Shown here: positions 10,773-22,665 of the stretch, in pieces | How positions within the stretch are numbered: the first letter of the stretch is position 1 | Layout of the letters: each line of letters opens with the position of its first letter | NCBI GenBank assembly: GCA_028023455.1 | Contig: JAQFVV010000278.1 | Location: 1,097,616-1,161,615 of the forward strand | DNA length: 64,000 nt | DNA from: Epiperipatus broadwayi | Lineage: Eukaryota > Onychophora > Udeonychophora > Euonychophora > Peripatidae | Reading direction: 5' to 3' | Notes under the pieces: model-generated | Told to the model about the DNA's origin: nothing | Database searches by the model: none | Seen by the model: the letters and a program-made list of their open reading frames with translations, nothing else | Position numbers and translations under genes: made by a program

Positions 10773-13772
10773 CTCAGTTCAATTGTTAGGAGAGGACTCT
10801 GTGATTGATTTTTCAAGTTAATTGTGCTATTAAAAAAATAGCTAAGTAAATTTATAGACGCTCTAAAATCATTTTTTTTTAAATTATAAGAGTGTCATTG
10901 TAAATAATTTATAAAAGTTTTAAATGATAGACCTGCAGTGTTAATTTAATTTTCCCTATCGATCGTCTCTATATCAAGCTCAATTTACAGGCAAATAGTC
11001 ATGGGAACATCATATATAGTGAAAATATATCGGAAACTTTACCTTAGAAATATGACAAACGCTGGATTAGTTCGGATAATTACGAGATGGAGAAAAGTAA
11101 TATTTTGGATAGTATATAATTTTAAAAGCTAATTGCTATTGACTATTAGAAAATTAAATACTTTAAAGAATAAAGTACTTCTTTATAAAGAAAGTATTTT
11201 GTAAGATATAAATTTAAATATATCTTAAGGAAAGATATTAGAGATAAAAGTAGTTTTTATAAATACTTGCCTTGCTAAGTCTTTATGTTTAAAAGACTGA
11301 ATGTGGACAATTTTAAAAAGGCAAATAGATTAAAAATATATTTAGCTAGAAATCTTAATATAATAAAGATTATTATATTGAAATATTTTAAACGCTGGTT
11401 GTTTAGATGAAAAAGCTTATTCTTACCTGGATATTTTGTTAAGAGATGCGCAAGTGGACGTCCCAGTTAATTTAAAATAATTAAATGATAATTTTTATAA
11501 TCTATAGACTAATTGAAGATAATAATTTTAAATAATATTCTTTAAAGAACTGCATCCGGATCAGATAAACTATTTTAATTTTGTTATATTTTTTGTAAAA
11601 GAACTGATTAACTTTTATTTTGGTTTTAAAAGAACGTTTTCGTTTTTCATAAACTTTTAAAAAAACACGTGATGGACCGGAAACAGGAAATGGTGTGCTA
11701 GTGAATATGTGCCTAGGATTAAAAAACTTTATGGTGAAAAAGAAAACATCGCTGGAGTCACGTAATATAAATTCTGTTTTATTTATCTAATATAAAAATT
11801 AAATCTTATTAATTTATTAAAAATAAGATAGGTACATTTCTTAAAATAGTAACTAAAAAATAATATAATGATTAATTGCATGAGTTTATTTTATAATTAA
11901 TATAACACAGAATATTTTAAAGAATGATCGTGAGTATAAATGTGAATTATTTTATGAAGCTGTAATTCCGAAGAATATTGGAAGATGGGCTGGACATTAA
12001 TTCATTATCTATGGTAAAAATTGTATAATAATAATAATTTTGATGTATTTAATATGTTTTCTTTAGATCAACCAAATATTATGTTATTTTGAATGAATGT
12101 ATGAATATTTTAAAAATACACACACATTATATTGGCAGTGACAGTTTTATTTAAATATGCATAATTTGAATTTATGATATAAATACGATGCAACATTACA
12201 TAAGAAGCTTAGAAATAATTATATGATTCTTTCGTAAATAAATTTTGATTTTTATTTTTATTATTATTATGTTGGAGTATTAGAATTATATTTATTATTC
12301 ATACAAGTAATTATTTTATTTCAAGTTAGGAAGAGATTTCAAAGTCTATATTTTATTTTTATTTTATTGGATAAATTAAGTTAAGTTTTATGTAGAAGTT
12401 TATGTTGGATTGAAGATTTACCAAGTATAGACGATGAAGTATAAATAGTTTGGATAATTAATATTTTATTTAGAGTTGAAAGTTGTTTTCCGGAAATTTT
12501 AAATAAGTTTAGAGGATGTTTTTGTAGATAGAAATTTATTAAGAAGGATTAGTATTACACATAAAGTAAAGTAATAATTTTACATAGAAAAGAATCATAG
12601 AATTTATCTAATATAATACTTTATGAATTTGAAATTAATGAATTATTTTAATATTATTATTCTAACAGTACATATATGTAATGCATATTTGATAAAACCT
12701 GTAGCATGAATTGTATTAACTGAAATATAAAATTATAATCAGTTATTTGTTATTACATTATAAAGATACATTAGTTTATACATGTATGATATTAAAGTAG
12801 TATTAATAGTAAAGTGAACACATACTAGTACATGATGAAATAAGTAACAGTAATACTTAAGTGATGTAGCAATTTAATTAGTAAAGTTTAATTGTTTACA
12901 TATGCTACATAAATATTAATTTACATAAATTTTTCTGTGTAATAATTGAGGTTCACTGATATTTATTTAAAGTCTAAGTTTTGAAAACATACTTCAATGT
13001 TATTAATACAGCATTTTAAAGGATGTATAATTACTTATTAGGAGTATGAGTTAATAACAGTGTAAACATATTGTATTATTATTTTCTTATTTTTATTTTC
13101 TTTGTTTTCATAATTTTGAACTGTAAATATTGTAAATAAATTCTTAGTTGAAGTTAATGTAAATAAATTTGTTTAATTTGTTTTAAAAGTGTGTCGAGTT
13201 CATTATTTTACACCACAGCATTTGACAGCAGATAATTTGAAGAAACATAATATTTGCACAATGTGAATTTATTAATATTATTTTAGAAATAAATACAATA
13301 TTTTCCTGATTATCATTTATAAGAATTGATTGACATTAATACATCATATTACAATGGTCATAGAGTAATTATAATGCACATAAGAGTAATTATAATACAT
13401 AATATAAGAGTACAATATTATTTATTGCCACAGATTAATAAATTGTAAGATTTTGATCTATTCCAAAATTAAGATACTATATGAAAATAAAAGATATACA
13501 TATGATTATTTATTTATTTAATACTTGATGATATAACAGAAATAAATAAGATTAAGTTATACCCTAAGATTAGTATTGAGTATTATTATTATTAAAATAA
13601 GTTAGGTGTATTTAGGTTTGATATAAAATCCCATATCATACTTATTTACATGAGTTATCATTACTTTAAGATAATTAGAAGAACCTGAGATTATTTAATT
13701 ATATTTTAAAAATTAAAAGTTAAGATTTATTTATTTTATTATTATTAAAGATAGTTTATTTTATTTAAAAGC

Positions 13773-13866
13773 CATAAGAATGCTGTAGAGGTAGTAGTAA
13801 GTTAGTAAGGAGGTGACAGTATTCTTATGCCATTGAGACAATGTCTTGGAAGATATTGACTCAATG
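13773..13866 (+). other. Two adjacent conserved hairpins in block A
   Basis: Hairpin 1 pairs CATAAGAATGCTGT (13773-13786) with ACAGTATTCTTATG (13816-13829). Hairpin 2 pairs CATTGAG (13831-13837) with CTCAATG (13860-13866). Block D has the same two hairpins at 55830-55923 with diverged loops and wobble-compatible stem changes. Confidence 0.65.
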
Positions 13867-14099
13867 TAAATCTACTTATTGCTTTGTAACTTTACTTCAC
13901 AGTCTCATGATTTTGATAAATACTTATTTAATTAATACATAATAAAGAAGTATATTGATTTTGATTTTGATAATAAATTTAATTAGAATATGATATTATA
14001 AAAGTAAATTAAAGATAACATGCAAATTTTAACTAAGCATTATAATTCAATTGAGCTAGTCGTATTTTCAAACTATATTATACATCGAGAAGTAAGGGT

Positions 14100-14102
<3 letters not shown>

Positions 14103-14138
<36 letters not shown>
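14103..14138. repeat. (TA)n microsatellite
   Basis: About 36 bp of alternating T and A directly at the right end of block A; it continues the (TA)n that precedes the block at 9791-9806. Confidence 0.9.
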
Positions 14139-14141
<3 letters not shown>

Positions 14142-14508
14142 TTCAAAACAATACAATAATTAATACAGTAAAACAATATTTTAAAAAAACAAATATATAC
14201 CAATTTAATAGAAGTACTTTCAACTATCTATGTAGTCGTTGTCAACTAGATTCAAATTGTATTAGAAAAAAACGTTACAAATGTAAACAAAAAGTAATAT
14301 GTCATACATCAATTTTCCCACAATTCATTAATTTTTATATTGGCGCCCTGTCTGTTTATCAACTGTAACGGTTTTTTCTAATACAATTTGAATCTAGTTG
14401 ACAACGACTACATAGATAGTTGAAAGTACTTCTATTAAATTGGTATATATTTGTTTTTTCTAAATATTGTTTTACTGTATTAATTATTGTATTGTTTTGA
14501 ATAATTAT
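14139..14508. repeat. Long palindrome with PLE-end similarity
   Basis: The arms at about 14139-14272 and 14368-14508 are nearly perfect reverse complements (AATTGTATTAGAAAAAA, TTGTCAACTAGATTC, GAAGTACTTTCAACTATC). The spacer of about 95 bp holds a TTTTCCCACAATTC segment. The arm sequence resembles the 3' flank of the PLE at 4790-4870 (shared TAGTTGACAA, GAAAG and CTTCTA in the same order). It is probably an inverted pair of PLE terminal sequences. Confidence 0.7.
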
Positions 14509-14579
14509 ATATATTTTATTATAATTGGAATACAGACATTGATTAATAATTTATATATATATATATATATCATTACTAA

Positions 14580-16000
14580 TTTTAGTAGCTTTAACACAGG
14601 TTCTTCGTGATTTCTTATTTTCAAATTTGGAGTCAAACTCTTAACTTAATTAATATCTGCAAGCTTATATCTAAAGTAGTAAGAAATTCTGCCATCTGCT
14701 TAATAGTTATTTTGTCTGAAAACATATTCATTTGATTTTTATGTAGACAGATTGTGTCTAATAATTCTTGTTATTTGATCATCTGACAAATTTCAAGTTC
14801 TGAAGACTTTCAGAGAGGCCTGGTGTTGAAAGAACTGAGGATATGTCTCTCCTACTCTATATCTTTCCTGTGGTACTTTATATTGTATACCATTCTGATG
14901 CATTTGGTCCATCACTCATGCATCATAACATTTTTATATCCAATGAATATTTTCTGATTTGTGTGACAATGGTTTTTCCATCAATAACTTTCTTATCCTA
15001 AGAGAAGAGTAAAATATACTTCTATTTTGTACTATTACTCCATTCTGTTTAATAAAATACTTTTCTAGGCTATCATGGTGTTCCATAACAGTATTCCCTG
15101 CCTCACCCTGAAATAACATTATCTTAAGAAATTAATTAACATCTCTTTGGTAAGTTACAAGTTCTTGGAGACTTGCTTACTCCTTATAACTCCATTCATT
15201 AACTTTCATTGGCACTTTCTTTAAACTTTAATTTTATCATTTTTTTGCACTTCTTCATACAATCATTTCACATACTTCTCTTGCTCATTTTTTATCTGTC
15301 TAAAATTATGATTAACTTTTTTAAAATAAGTTCACATTAATTATTTGCTTCTCAGATTTCTTATTAATTTTTGAAACTTGATCTTGGGCTTGTACTATAT
15401 TTTCTATATCTTGTAAATTCTAGTCATTCATCTTCTCCACTATTCTTTGAGATTTCTCTCACAATATAACATGCACTAGACATACAACATCTATTTTTTT
15501 TTGTTTTGTTCTTTTTTTAATCTTCTTCATTTTTTTCTTAGCTGTATTTCTTTTCTATGCTGATTGCTTTCTTTTATTTGTCTCAGCTACATTTTTTTCT
15601 TATACTGATTGCTTTATTTTGCTTTTCATAAAAGCATCTGATTTTTTTCCTCCATTTTTTAAAAAATATTTTTCCCTTTTGTTATTGCTTTCATCAATTT
15701 TTCTAAGAAATATTTTTTCTGCTGTGTTTAGTGATTGCTTTCTTTTATTTTTTTACACAATATGATTTTCTTGTGTCATGTTTTGAATAAACTTTCATTG
15801 TTATTTACTTTGTTATATTAATTATCCTATCCTTGGTTTTCTTTTCATTATTTTCCATTATTATTAGCAGCTGTCACCCCATCTGGACTGACAGTCTTCT
15901 CCTTTATTTTCAGGGCTTCTTCAGTTTAATAATGCTCATCCTCTCCTTGATTATTTCCTTCATCTATTCTTTTTTCAATTTTGCCTTTGTCAGCATATAA
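14580..16000 (-). pseudogene. Decayed coding remnant, Lys-rich then gag-like
   Basis: Read on the minus strand from about 16000 downward, the sequence is rich in Lys and Glu codons with repeated blocks such as RQIKESNQHRKEIQLRKK (near 15560), then a 61-codon open frame at 14934-15119 (ends SHKSENIHWI). Past stops comes ERYRVGETYPQFFQHQASL (near 14840) and NLSDDQITRIIRHNLST. The pattern of a coiled-coil-like N-terminus and a helical segment with GETYPQFF resembles capsid regions of LTR-retroelement gag. This is inference from texture only; frames are broken many times. Confidence 0.3.
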
Positions 16001-17689
16001 ATTTGTTCTAAATTACTTTTAAGCTTACAAAAAAATTTAAACTATTAAAATAATATTTCCCAATTAAGCCCTACATCACCTACTCTTCCATGCTCTATCA
16101 CTATTATTTATTACCTTTGACCTGCCTTTCTTGAAATCTGACTGTTTTGATGCCTACCTTTATCTGTCTACTCTAATTTATTGTCTTTTATTACCCTATC
16201 TATTCTGTTTATGCATGGTACACATACATGTTTAAAATATGTTGGCCTACCTATTTATTTCCAAAATTCTTTTTCAAGGATCCAACTGGTATTCAATAAT
16301 TAAAAAAATGAATAATGATATATCAATCCTAATATAAATAAAGAATTCAGCCACAAGACTATAAGTTCACAAGGTAATGTGGAAAAACCAGGAGGCCTAT
16401 CTCACCTTAAACATCATAAACTATTTACAAACCTGTATGTGAAATAATGGGAAAATATATTTGTTAAACCTTGCTTCTTTGAGCATTACAAGCTGGTAAA
16501 TATGAAAATTGAAAATTATGCTATCATATACATTAAATAAATACAAATCAACAATAGGGAATATTTGCAAGTATCATAACCAAAAAAATTCAATTGAAAT
16601 GCAGTTTGAAGTCATTTATTTTAATAGTGTTGATAATCATATATGTTTAAAAATGAAAGATTATAAATAGTGTTTAACAACTACAAAAAAATAACAATGT
16701 TCTAAACAAAATGATCAGAATTACTTTCACACTTATACCTATAGTCTTTTTAAGATGTATGCTCAGTAAACTGAAATAGGCCTTTTATTATGAGTTTTTC
16801 CAACACTTCACAAACTCTCAACTTATACATACATTTAAATATTAATTAGAAAATGAAGGGTGTTGAATTCTTATTTAAAGTGTATCTTTATGTTCTTCAC
16901 TCTTTCCAAGAGTAATTACTGAATTTTTAATAGAATAGTGGCAAAGTTAGAATATTTGAACTCTTTTGCAGAATGTCAAAAAAGACCATGTTTAATATTT
17001 ATAAGCAATTCTTTAATACTTTTATTACCACTTTTTAATAAATTATTAAAATCAGGGACCAATTTGAGTTTGCTTTATCTTGTTTTGTGATATTTTATAG
17101 CATTGCAATAAACATAAATATTATTTATTTTAAAAGCAAATGATATTTATTGATAAATTAGATAAAATAGTAATACCAATAAATATTGAACAAATTTATG
17201 AATACCACAAATATATCAAATAAAACTCTGTTTTATGATAGATTTTTATATTAATAATATTTTAGATATGAAAAATATGTTTTTTAAATTAAGATAATAA
17301 TATAAGAGATAGCAATATATCAAAAATTGTACAGGAAACCAATGAAGAATCAATAAAAGTAAAGACCAAATCATATTCATTAATGTCAAAAACTACTCAA
17401 GTGGCTTATAGATTAAAAAAAGTTATATTCATATAGTAAAAAATAATTTTAGCATTTAACATAATTATAGTTAAAATAGCAAAGGAGGCACAAACATGAT
17501 GATAATTTTTTTAGATAGTTGAACCACATATAACCTAGTTAGCCATTCTAACTTAGTAAATCTAAATTGTCCAAACACTTACAAACCATCATCATTCAGC
17601 AATTAAAAAGTCTAAATGGTATCTTTATTGTTCTTCTTTAAAGAGTATTGAAAAGATTTGTATCTTATAATTTGTTATTTAAAGAATGT
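16001..17689. other. Non-coding AT-rich DNA, nothing assigned
   Basis: No gene, tRNA or repeat unit recognised. Open frames are short and of chance composition. Confidence 0.45.
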
Positions 17690-17693
17690 TTTA

Positions 17694-17995
17694 TATCATC
17701 ATCATATTCAACCATTATCAATCCACTGCAGGATGAAGGTCTCTCCAAGTTTAATCCATCTTCTCCGATCTTTAGCTTCTCTTCTCCACATCACCCCTGC
17801 ACACTTACTTATTTCATCCATCCATCTAACATGTGGTCTCTTTATGGGTATTTTACAATCTCTTGGAATCCAGTTTAAGATTTCAATTGTCTATCTATTT
17901 ATCATCTTTTCTAGCAATATGTTCAGCCCAAACTCCACTTCAATCTTTGATTTTTTTCAATGAGGTCAGTAACACCTGTTTGTTCTCTTACCCAT
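17694..17995 (-). pseudogene. RTE-type LINE 3' end (C-terminal tail)
   Basis: The minus strand encodes, with one or two frameshifts, YGKRTNRCY, WAEHIARKDDK, then PHVRWMDEISKCAGVMWRRE and DRRRWIKLGETFILQWIDNG followed by a stop at 17708-17710 and a (TGA)n-like tail. This is the conserved C-terminal block of RTE-type non-LTR retrotransposons, whose 3' ends carry short TGA or ATG-type repeats. The RTE copy at 48392-51181 has matching text (KNKQLLLTL / LKRSFFYIGLVIV in its frames), so both belong to related families. It is a 5'-truncated copy. Confidence 0.8.
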
Positions 17996-18008
17996 ACATT
18001 ACATTTTC

Positions 18009-18053
18009 GGTGTGTATATATATATGTGTGTGTGAGTGTGTGTGTGTGTGTGT
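18009..18053. repeat. (GT)n / (TA)n compound microsatellite
   Basis: GTGTATATATATATGTGTGT followed by further GT repeats; purine-pyrimidine alternation over about 45 bp. Confidence 0.9.
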
Positions 18054-18448
18054 TTATTTTAAATTATAATAATTGCAAATAATAAACAGTATTAATATAG
18101 ATATTTAAGCAGAAACACTTTCCATTATGTTGCAATCATTATCAATTCATTTTATATAGACAAAAAACAAATGTCATATAATTTTCCAAAAAACTAGGTT
18201 GATCAATATTAACAGATTGTATATTTTTTATAACATCGTTACAATGGCTTATAAGAATTTCCCTTTCTTTTTTCTTTTTACATTATATCTTTTTTCATGT
18301 AATATTTTGATGAGATCTGAATTAAAAATAAATTGGAAGTTAAAACATTTTTCACAGTCAAAAAAAAAAAAGAATCAGTATAAGACTAGTTATACTCAAG
18401 TAAATTCATAATCAAGAGTGCTTCTTTAACTTCTATATTGTTATTGCT

Positions 18449-18452
<4 letters not shown>

Positions 18453-18532
<80 letters not shown>
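18453..18532. repeat. (TA)n microsatellite, about 80 bp
   Basis: Uninterrupted alternating T and A. It produces artefactual Tyr-Ile frames on both strands. Confidence 0.95.
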
Positions 18533-18534
<2 letters not shown>

Positions 18535-19235
18535 AAACTACCCCAAATCTAAAATTAAACCAGACCAGCATAAAAATAATATTAAAACACAACCTAAGGT
18601 TTCACTGCTACAAGCAGACTTCTCAAGTGTAAAGAACTACAAAAAAAAACCCACACATTATATATACTATTAAAAACTACCCACAAATCCATTCACTTCC
18701 CATCCACCCTTAATATTAAAAGAACTCTTAAATAAACAGAGCAAAACTCTCCATACAGTATTGCCACCTGTGCTAAACAGAGTATGGAGAGTTTTGCTCT
18801 GTTTATCAACAATTAATGTGTTAGTATAGGAAATGTGATCATGTGATGTAACTCTTAAATAAGTTAATTGCTTCAGAATAATAAATTTTCAATAATAAAG
18901 ACTCTTTAATTCTTCTTTTGATTTCATTTCTCTCAAAGAAGAATTAAAGAGTCTTTATTATTGAAAATTTATTATTCTGAAGCAATTAACTTATTTAAGA
19001 GTTCTTTTAATATTAAGGGTGGATGGGAAGTGAATGGATTTGTGGGTAGTTTTTAATAGTATATATAATGTGTGGTTTTTTTTTGTAGTTCTTTACACTT
19101 GAGAAGTCTGCTTGTAGCAGTGAAACCTTAGGTTGTGTTTTAATATTATTTTTATGCTGGTCTGGTTTAATTTTAGATTTGGGGTAGTTTTGATTTTGTA
19201 TTGACTAGTTTAGCTTTATGCTTGTAATGTTTATA
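18533..19235. mobile_element. Inverted pair of PLE 3' ends, interrupted by a hairpin retroposon
   Basis: The left arm (minus-oriented, 18533 to about 18930) and right arm (plus-oriented, about 18935-19235) are near-perfect complements. Shared blocks are CTACCCCAAATC, ACCAGACCAGCATAAAAATA, GCTACAAGCAGACTTCTCAAG and CCACCCTTAATATTAAAAG. The central part matches the GIY-YIG C-terminus of the next pair (AGAATTAAAGAGTCTTTATT is within the codons for RRIKESLLLK). The left arm is split by the 115-bp element at 18735-18849. Each arm contains CTTGAGAAGTCTGC-TTGT-AGCAGTGAAAC, a hairpin followed by GAAAC that resembles a decayed hammerhead. Confidence 0.75.
18735..18849. mobile_element. Small hairpin retroposon (family e) with 12-bp target duplication
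   Basis: The 115-bp insert is flanked by perfect 12-bp repeats AACTCTTAAATA (18723-18734 and 18850-18861). It opens with AACAGAGCAAAACTCTCCATAC, which pairs with GTATGGAGAGTTTTGCTCTGTT, and ends with a tail containing AGTATAGGAAATGTGATC and ATGTGATGT. The empty site is recreated by the mirror arm of the host palindrome. There is no poly(A) tail and no coding capacity. The duplication length suits target-primed reverse transcription better than a hAT or mariner transposon. Confidence 0.8.
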
Positions 19236-19723
19236 TATATATATATATATTACCTGGTCTCTTAAATGATTTCTATATGTGTGTTTTTTATGTGAAAATT
19301 TTCTTATATGAGGTTTTTTATGTAAAGATTGGTTATATGGATGTTTAATATCTGTGTTTAATTGGTTTATAGATAAATAATTAGTTATAAATTATTGTAC
19401 TTTGCACTAACTATAATTTTTGATTAGAATGTATAAGTATTTTAGTTTTTAATGAATATTAATGTGAGCACAGCTATTTTTTGTATGTGAGCATAGTTTA
19501 ATTTTTCTATGTATGCACATATGTATATTTTAATTTTTAATTTTGGATTTTTTATTTTTATATTTATTTTAATTTAAATAGAATTTAAGCTTGATTAGGA
19601 GGGAATGTAGTTTTTTTTTTGTTTGAATTTTGTCATTGATTGGGTAGATATTCTGTGTTAGATTTTGTGACCAAATCTGTAATTTTTGATTATCGCCATT
19701 TTACTGTGCATTTTTTTTTCTTT

Positions 19724-19760
19724 CTGATGAAAACCAGTCCTCTGGTTGAAATATAATATT
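19724..19760 (+). ncRNA. Hammerhead-like motif, family c
   Basis: CTGATGA (19724-19730), one extra A, then a 6-bp hairpin AACCAG-TCCT-CTGGTT and GAAA. The following ATAATATTAT can form a short stem III. The flanks do not pair as stem I, so it is probably degenerate. It sits just upstream of a (TA)n run and the next PLE pair. Confidence 0.4.
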
Positions 19761-19786
19761 ATTTATTGGATTTATAAGTCTTTTTT

Positions 19787-19789
<3 letters not shown>

Positions 19790-19829
<40 letters not shown>
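19790..19829. repeat. (TA)n microsatellite
   Basis: About 40 bp of alternating T and A between the hammerhead-like motif and the PLE pair. Confidence 0.9.
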
Positions 19830-19833
<4 letters not shown>

Positions 19834-20572
19834 CATTACAAGCATAAAGCTAAACTAGTCAGTATATAATTAAAATTACCCCGAATCCAAAATTCAACCA
19901 GACCTGCATAAAAATAATATTAAAACACTACCAAAGGTTTCACTGCTACAAGCAGACTTTTCAAGTATAAATAACTACTAAAACTACACAAAATATATAA
20001 TATTAAATATTACCCACAAATCCATTCCCTTCCCATCCACCCTTAATATTAAAAGAACTCTTAAATAAGTTAATTGCTTCAGAATAATAAATTTTCAATA
20101 ATAAAGACTCTTTAATTCTTCTTTTGATTTCATTTCTCTCAAAGAAGACAACCTTAGCTTCATCAAAATCAATAGTGTGGCCTGTATCTTTTTCATGGAC
20201 ATACAAAGCAGAACTAAAATATCTATTTTTAACTCTACTTTTATGAACCTTTATTCTTTCATTGATTTTGATGAACCTAAGGTTGTCTTCCTTGAGAGAA
20301 ATGAAATCAAAAGAAGAATTAAAGAATCTTTATTATTGAAAATTTATTATTCTGAAGCAATTAACTTATTTAAGAGTTCTTTTAATATTAAGGGTGGATG
20401 GGAAGTGACTGGATTTGTGGGTAATGGTTAATATTATATATATTGTATAGTTTTTGTAGTTCTTTACACTTGAGAAGTCTTCTTGTAGCAGTGAAACCTT
20501 TGGTAGTGTTTTAATATTATTTTTATGCTGGTCTGGTTGAATTTTGGATTTGGGGTAATTTTAATTTTATAT
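19830..20572. mobile_element. Inverted pair of PLE 3' ends with GIY-YIG C-terminus
   Basis: The left arm (minus) encodes the end of a GIY-YIG endonuclease. The 67-codon frame at 20003-20206 begins MYVHEKDTGHTIDFDEAKVV and continues ERNEIKRRIKESLLLKI; upstream codons give VKNRYFSSAL. This is the conserved H-x-x-x-x-GH...E...RR-x-x-E-(S/A) block that ends PLE endonucleases. The right arm (plus, frame 20177-20431) repeats DFDEPKVVFLERNEIKRRIK. The mirror-image 3' tails reach about 20570. It is the same family as the pair at 18533-19235 and the copies at 38700-41700. Confidence 0.85.
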
Positions 20573-20586
20573 ATATATATATATAT

Positions 20587-22665
20587 TGTAACGATATATA
20601 AATATGTCGTTACATTAAATTGAAATAAAAACTTTTAAGTTCGCATATAAAAATAAGTGTATTAAAAAGAAAAAAAACTAAACGCTAAAATTAAAATGTT
20701 TGTTAAACGTATATATTTGCACAGATGCTAAACTTTAAAAATATTTTTTTTAATAAATAAAAAAAGGTATTTGAATGTATTTTTTTTATAAAAAAAGATT
20801 TAAATATAAAAATCGTTTAAAAAAGAAATAACATAAGTAAAAATAAAAACAGGTATTAATTAATTCCTGTAATCTGTAAATGGAAATGATTGTTTATTAA
20901 TTATCCAAAAGCTGTCTAATTAAAAAGTCAGAGATAAGAGAATAAAGAGATTTTAGCTTGACCAATGGAAGCACTAAGCCTTGGCTCGGACCCTAACGAA
21001 AGTGATGGATTAGTGACATTTTGTTGATTGAATCCATGTGGATTAATATAAAAAGGGAAATACAGTTTTTTCTGACAGTTCCAGCGTTGTGTGTTTGAGA
21101 GATGTGGTAGGACGCACATACCACACTCTCTATTTAAAAAAAAGAAAAATGAAAAGACTGTGATACCTTGAACCAGCTATTGCCATCTCCAGAACATTAT
21201 CTTCCAATGGAGGCATCACGGGAATTAAAAACAGAAACCTGGACTCTTCTACCATAAGCTATATGAAATGAACAATTGTTAAAATCAATTAAGAACTTTC
21301 ATCAAGTTTTACAAATTGATAAACAAGCCAACTTAAATGTTAAAACGGACTCTTATCTGACTCTTGTAAGTTTTTAAATCAAATTAATAATGTTTAATTT
21401 TATATGTTTTCCGATTGATAAAAATCATTTCCATTTTTTTTCTTTCTTATTGTATAAATTGTTTATTGTTTAAATTTTAAATGATGAAATTTAGGTTGGG
21501 TATAGACGTTGCATAGGTTCGTTAGTGGTTGATTATGTTGAAGTTTTCACATTTGATTAGAATATATAGGTCAACAAGGTTAATGCGGGCATCTTCCAAT
21601 GAATGCCACGGATCCTTGTGTATTCCCTTTGCAATTGACGTGATCGATGATTTTGTATTTTGATCGATTGTGTTTAATTTGGATGTTTTTGACCGTGGAA
21701 TCTGTGCAGCCGATCTATACTCAACATTTTAAAGCAAATTTATAAAAATAATCTGTGCAAACGTATTTAAATGTTAAATTTAAGTCGGGCGTGAATGGCT
21801 ATATAATTTTGTAAGGTTATATTAAGGGAGGGTAATCTTAGGTTATTCATTTCATAGTTGAATTGGTTCAATGGATTGGATATATTTGTGTAATTGTAGA
21901 TGTAGTATGAGGTCCACTATGGGCAGGATTATAGATATACGCCACACACCCTCTGTTTGCCTATGGATGGATTTGTAAGACGGCAAAGGACCGCAGTCCA
22001 TTCCTATGGAGTTTTATGTTTATTGTTCTACTCACCAACAGATGTCATATTCCTGTTGGTGGAGAGACAATGTCTTCTCTAATCTACTTACTGATCAGAT
22101 GTACATTCCTGACAGTATAGTATTTTGTGTTGTCGTATCATGCTACATTGAATACATGAATGTATCAGATGGATTGGCGCCAGTTTGGTTGTGAAATTTG
22201 TTGCCTAAGGTTAAATCAGGGAAGAATATTTTCTTTTCAAATGCAGATCTATGTAGTCTATTCATACTTGACTATCTAAATAAAATATTAAACTCATTGA
22301 AACTTAGTTAAATGTAAAATTAAAAGTTAATATAAAAATCTAAAATGTTAAACTTATTCCTCAAAATTTAAATGTTATTTTATATGTGCGTAAATAAATA
22401 TTTTTATGTGTTAATTTCTGGCAGTGGCTTTTATTTATTGATATTTAAGATATAAATTAAGATATAGATTTTATTATCTCTGCTACTCCACTGAGCTAGT
22501 GACTTGGGCTAACGATCGGAATATTTAAATAAAGTGGAATCTTAACAGCGCGTATCTGCCTACTCTATAATTTTTTCTAGGTTTAAATGCCTAGATGGCA
22601 CCTTGTAGAGCAGATATCGTAGTTTGCGGTTAGATTCGATCTTCACTTTCATTTCGATCGTTATA
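20587..22665 (+). mobile_element. Solo-LTR-like block B (TGTAACGA...TCGTTATA)
   Basis: It starts TGTAACGA directly after (TA)n and ends TCGTTATA directly before (TA)n. The termini are inverted repeats of the TGTAACG...CGTTACA type common in Gypsy-class LTRs, with a final CA changed to TA. Internal signals are ACCAATGG (20961-20968), TATAAAAAG (21047-21055), and AATAAA (22393-22398) followed by T/G-rich DNA. A strong hairpin near 22557-22612 pairs TATCTGC...with GCAGATA around CTAGGTTTAAATGCCTAG. No long open frame. The inferred transcript from TATA to AATAAA is about 1.3 kb. Confidence 0.6.
21047..21055 (+). promoter_or_regulatory. TATA box of block B
   Basis: TATAAAAAG about 80 bp downstream of ACCAATGG (20961). 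The start of transcription is inferred to lie near 21080. Confidence 0.45.

Larger units (their letters stand above)
9807..14102 (+). mobile_element. Long solo-LTR-like block A (TG...CA, in TA microsatellite)
   Basis: It starts TGTGCCCTT immediately after a (TA)n run and ends AAGGGTACA immediately before another (TA)n run; the termini are imperfect inverted repeats. Inside are ACCAATCAAATGG (10738-10750, CCAAT-like), TATAAAAG (10765-10772), AATAAA at 13135 and 13162 followed by GT-rich DNA near 13189, and two strong hairpins at 13773-13866. No open frame is long enough to encode gag or pol. The order promoter, long transcribed part, polyadenylation signal, then TG...CA ends fits an unusually long solo LTR. 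A non-coding large retrotransposon derivative is the alternative. Block D (51514-56064) starts alike and shares the hairpins. Confidence 0.6.

Noticed and set aside
17648-18069. Plus-strand overlapping frames of 76-101 codons
   Set aside because: They are antisense to the RTE C-terminal block on the minus strand and partly read the GT microsatellite.
18386-18632. Open frames rich in Tyr-Ile on both strands, also at 47817-48200 and 56719-56907
   Set aside because: They are translations of (TA)n microsatellites, with no coding meaning.
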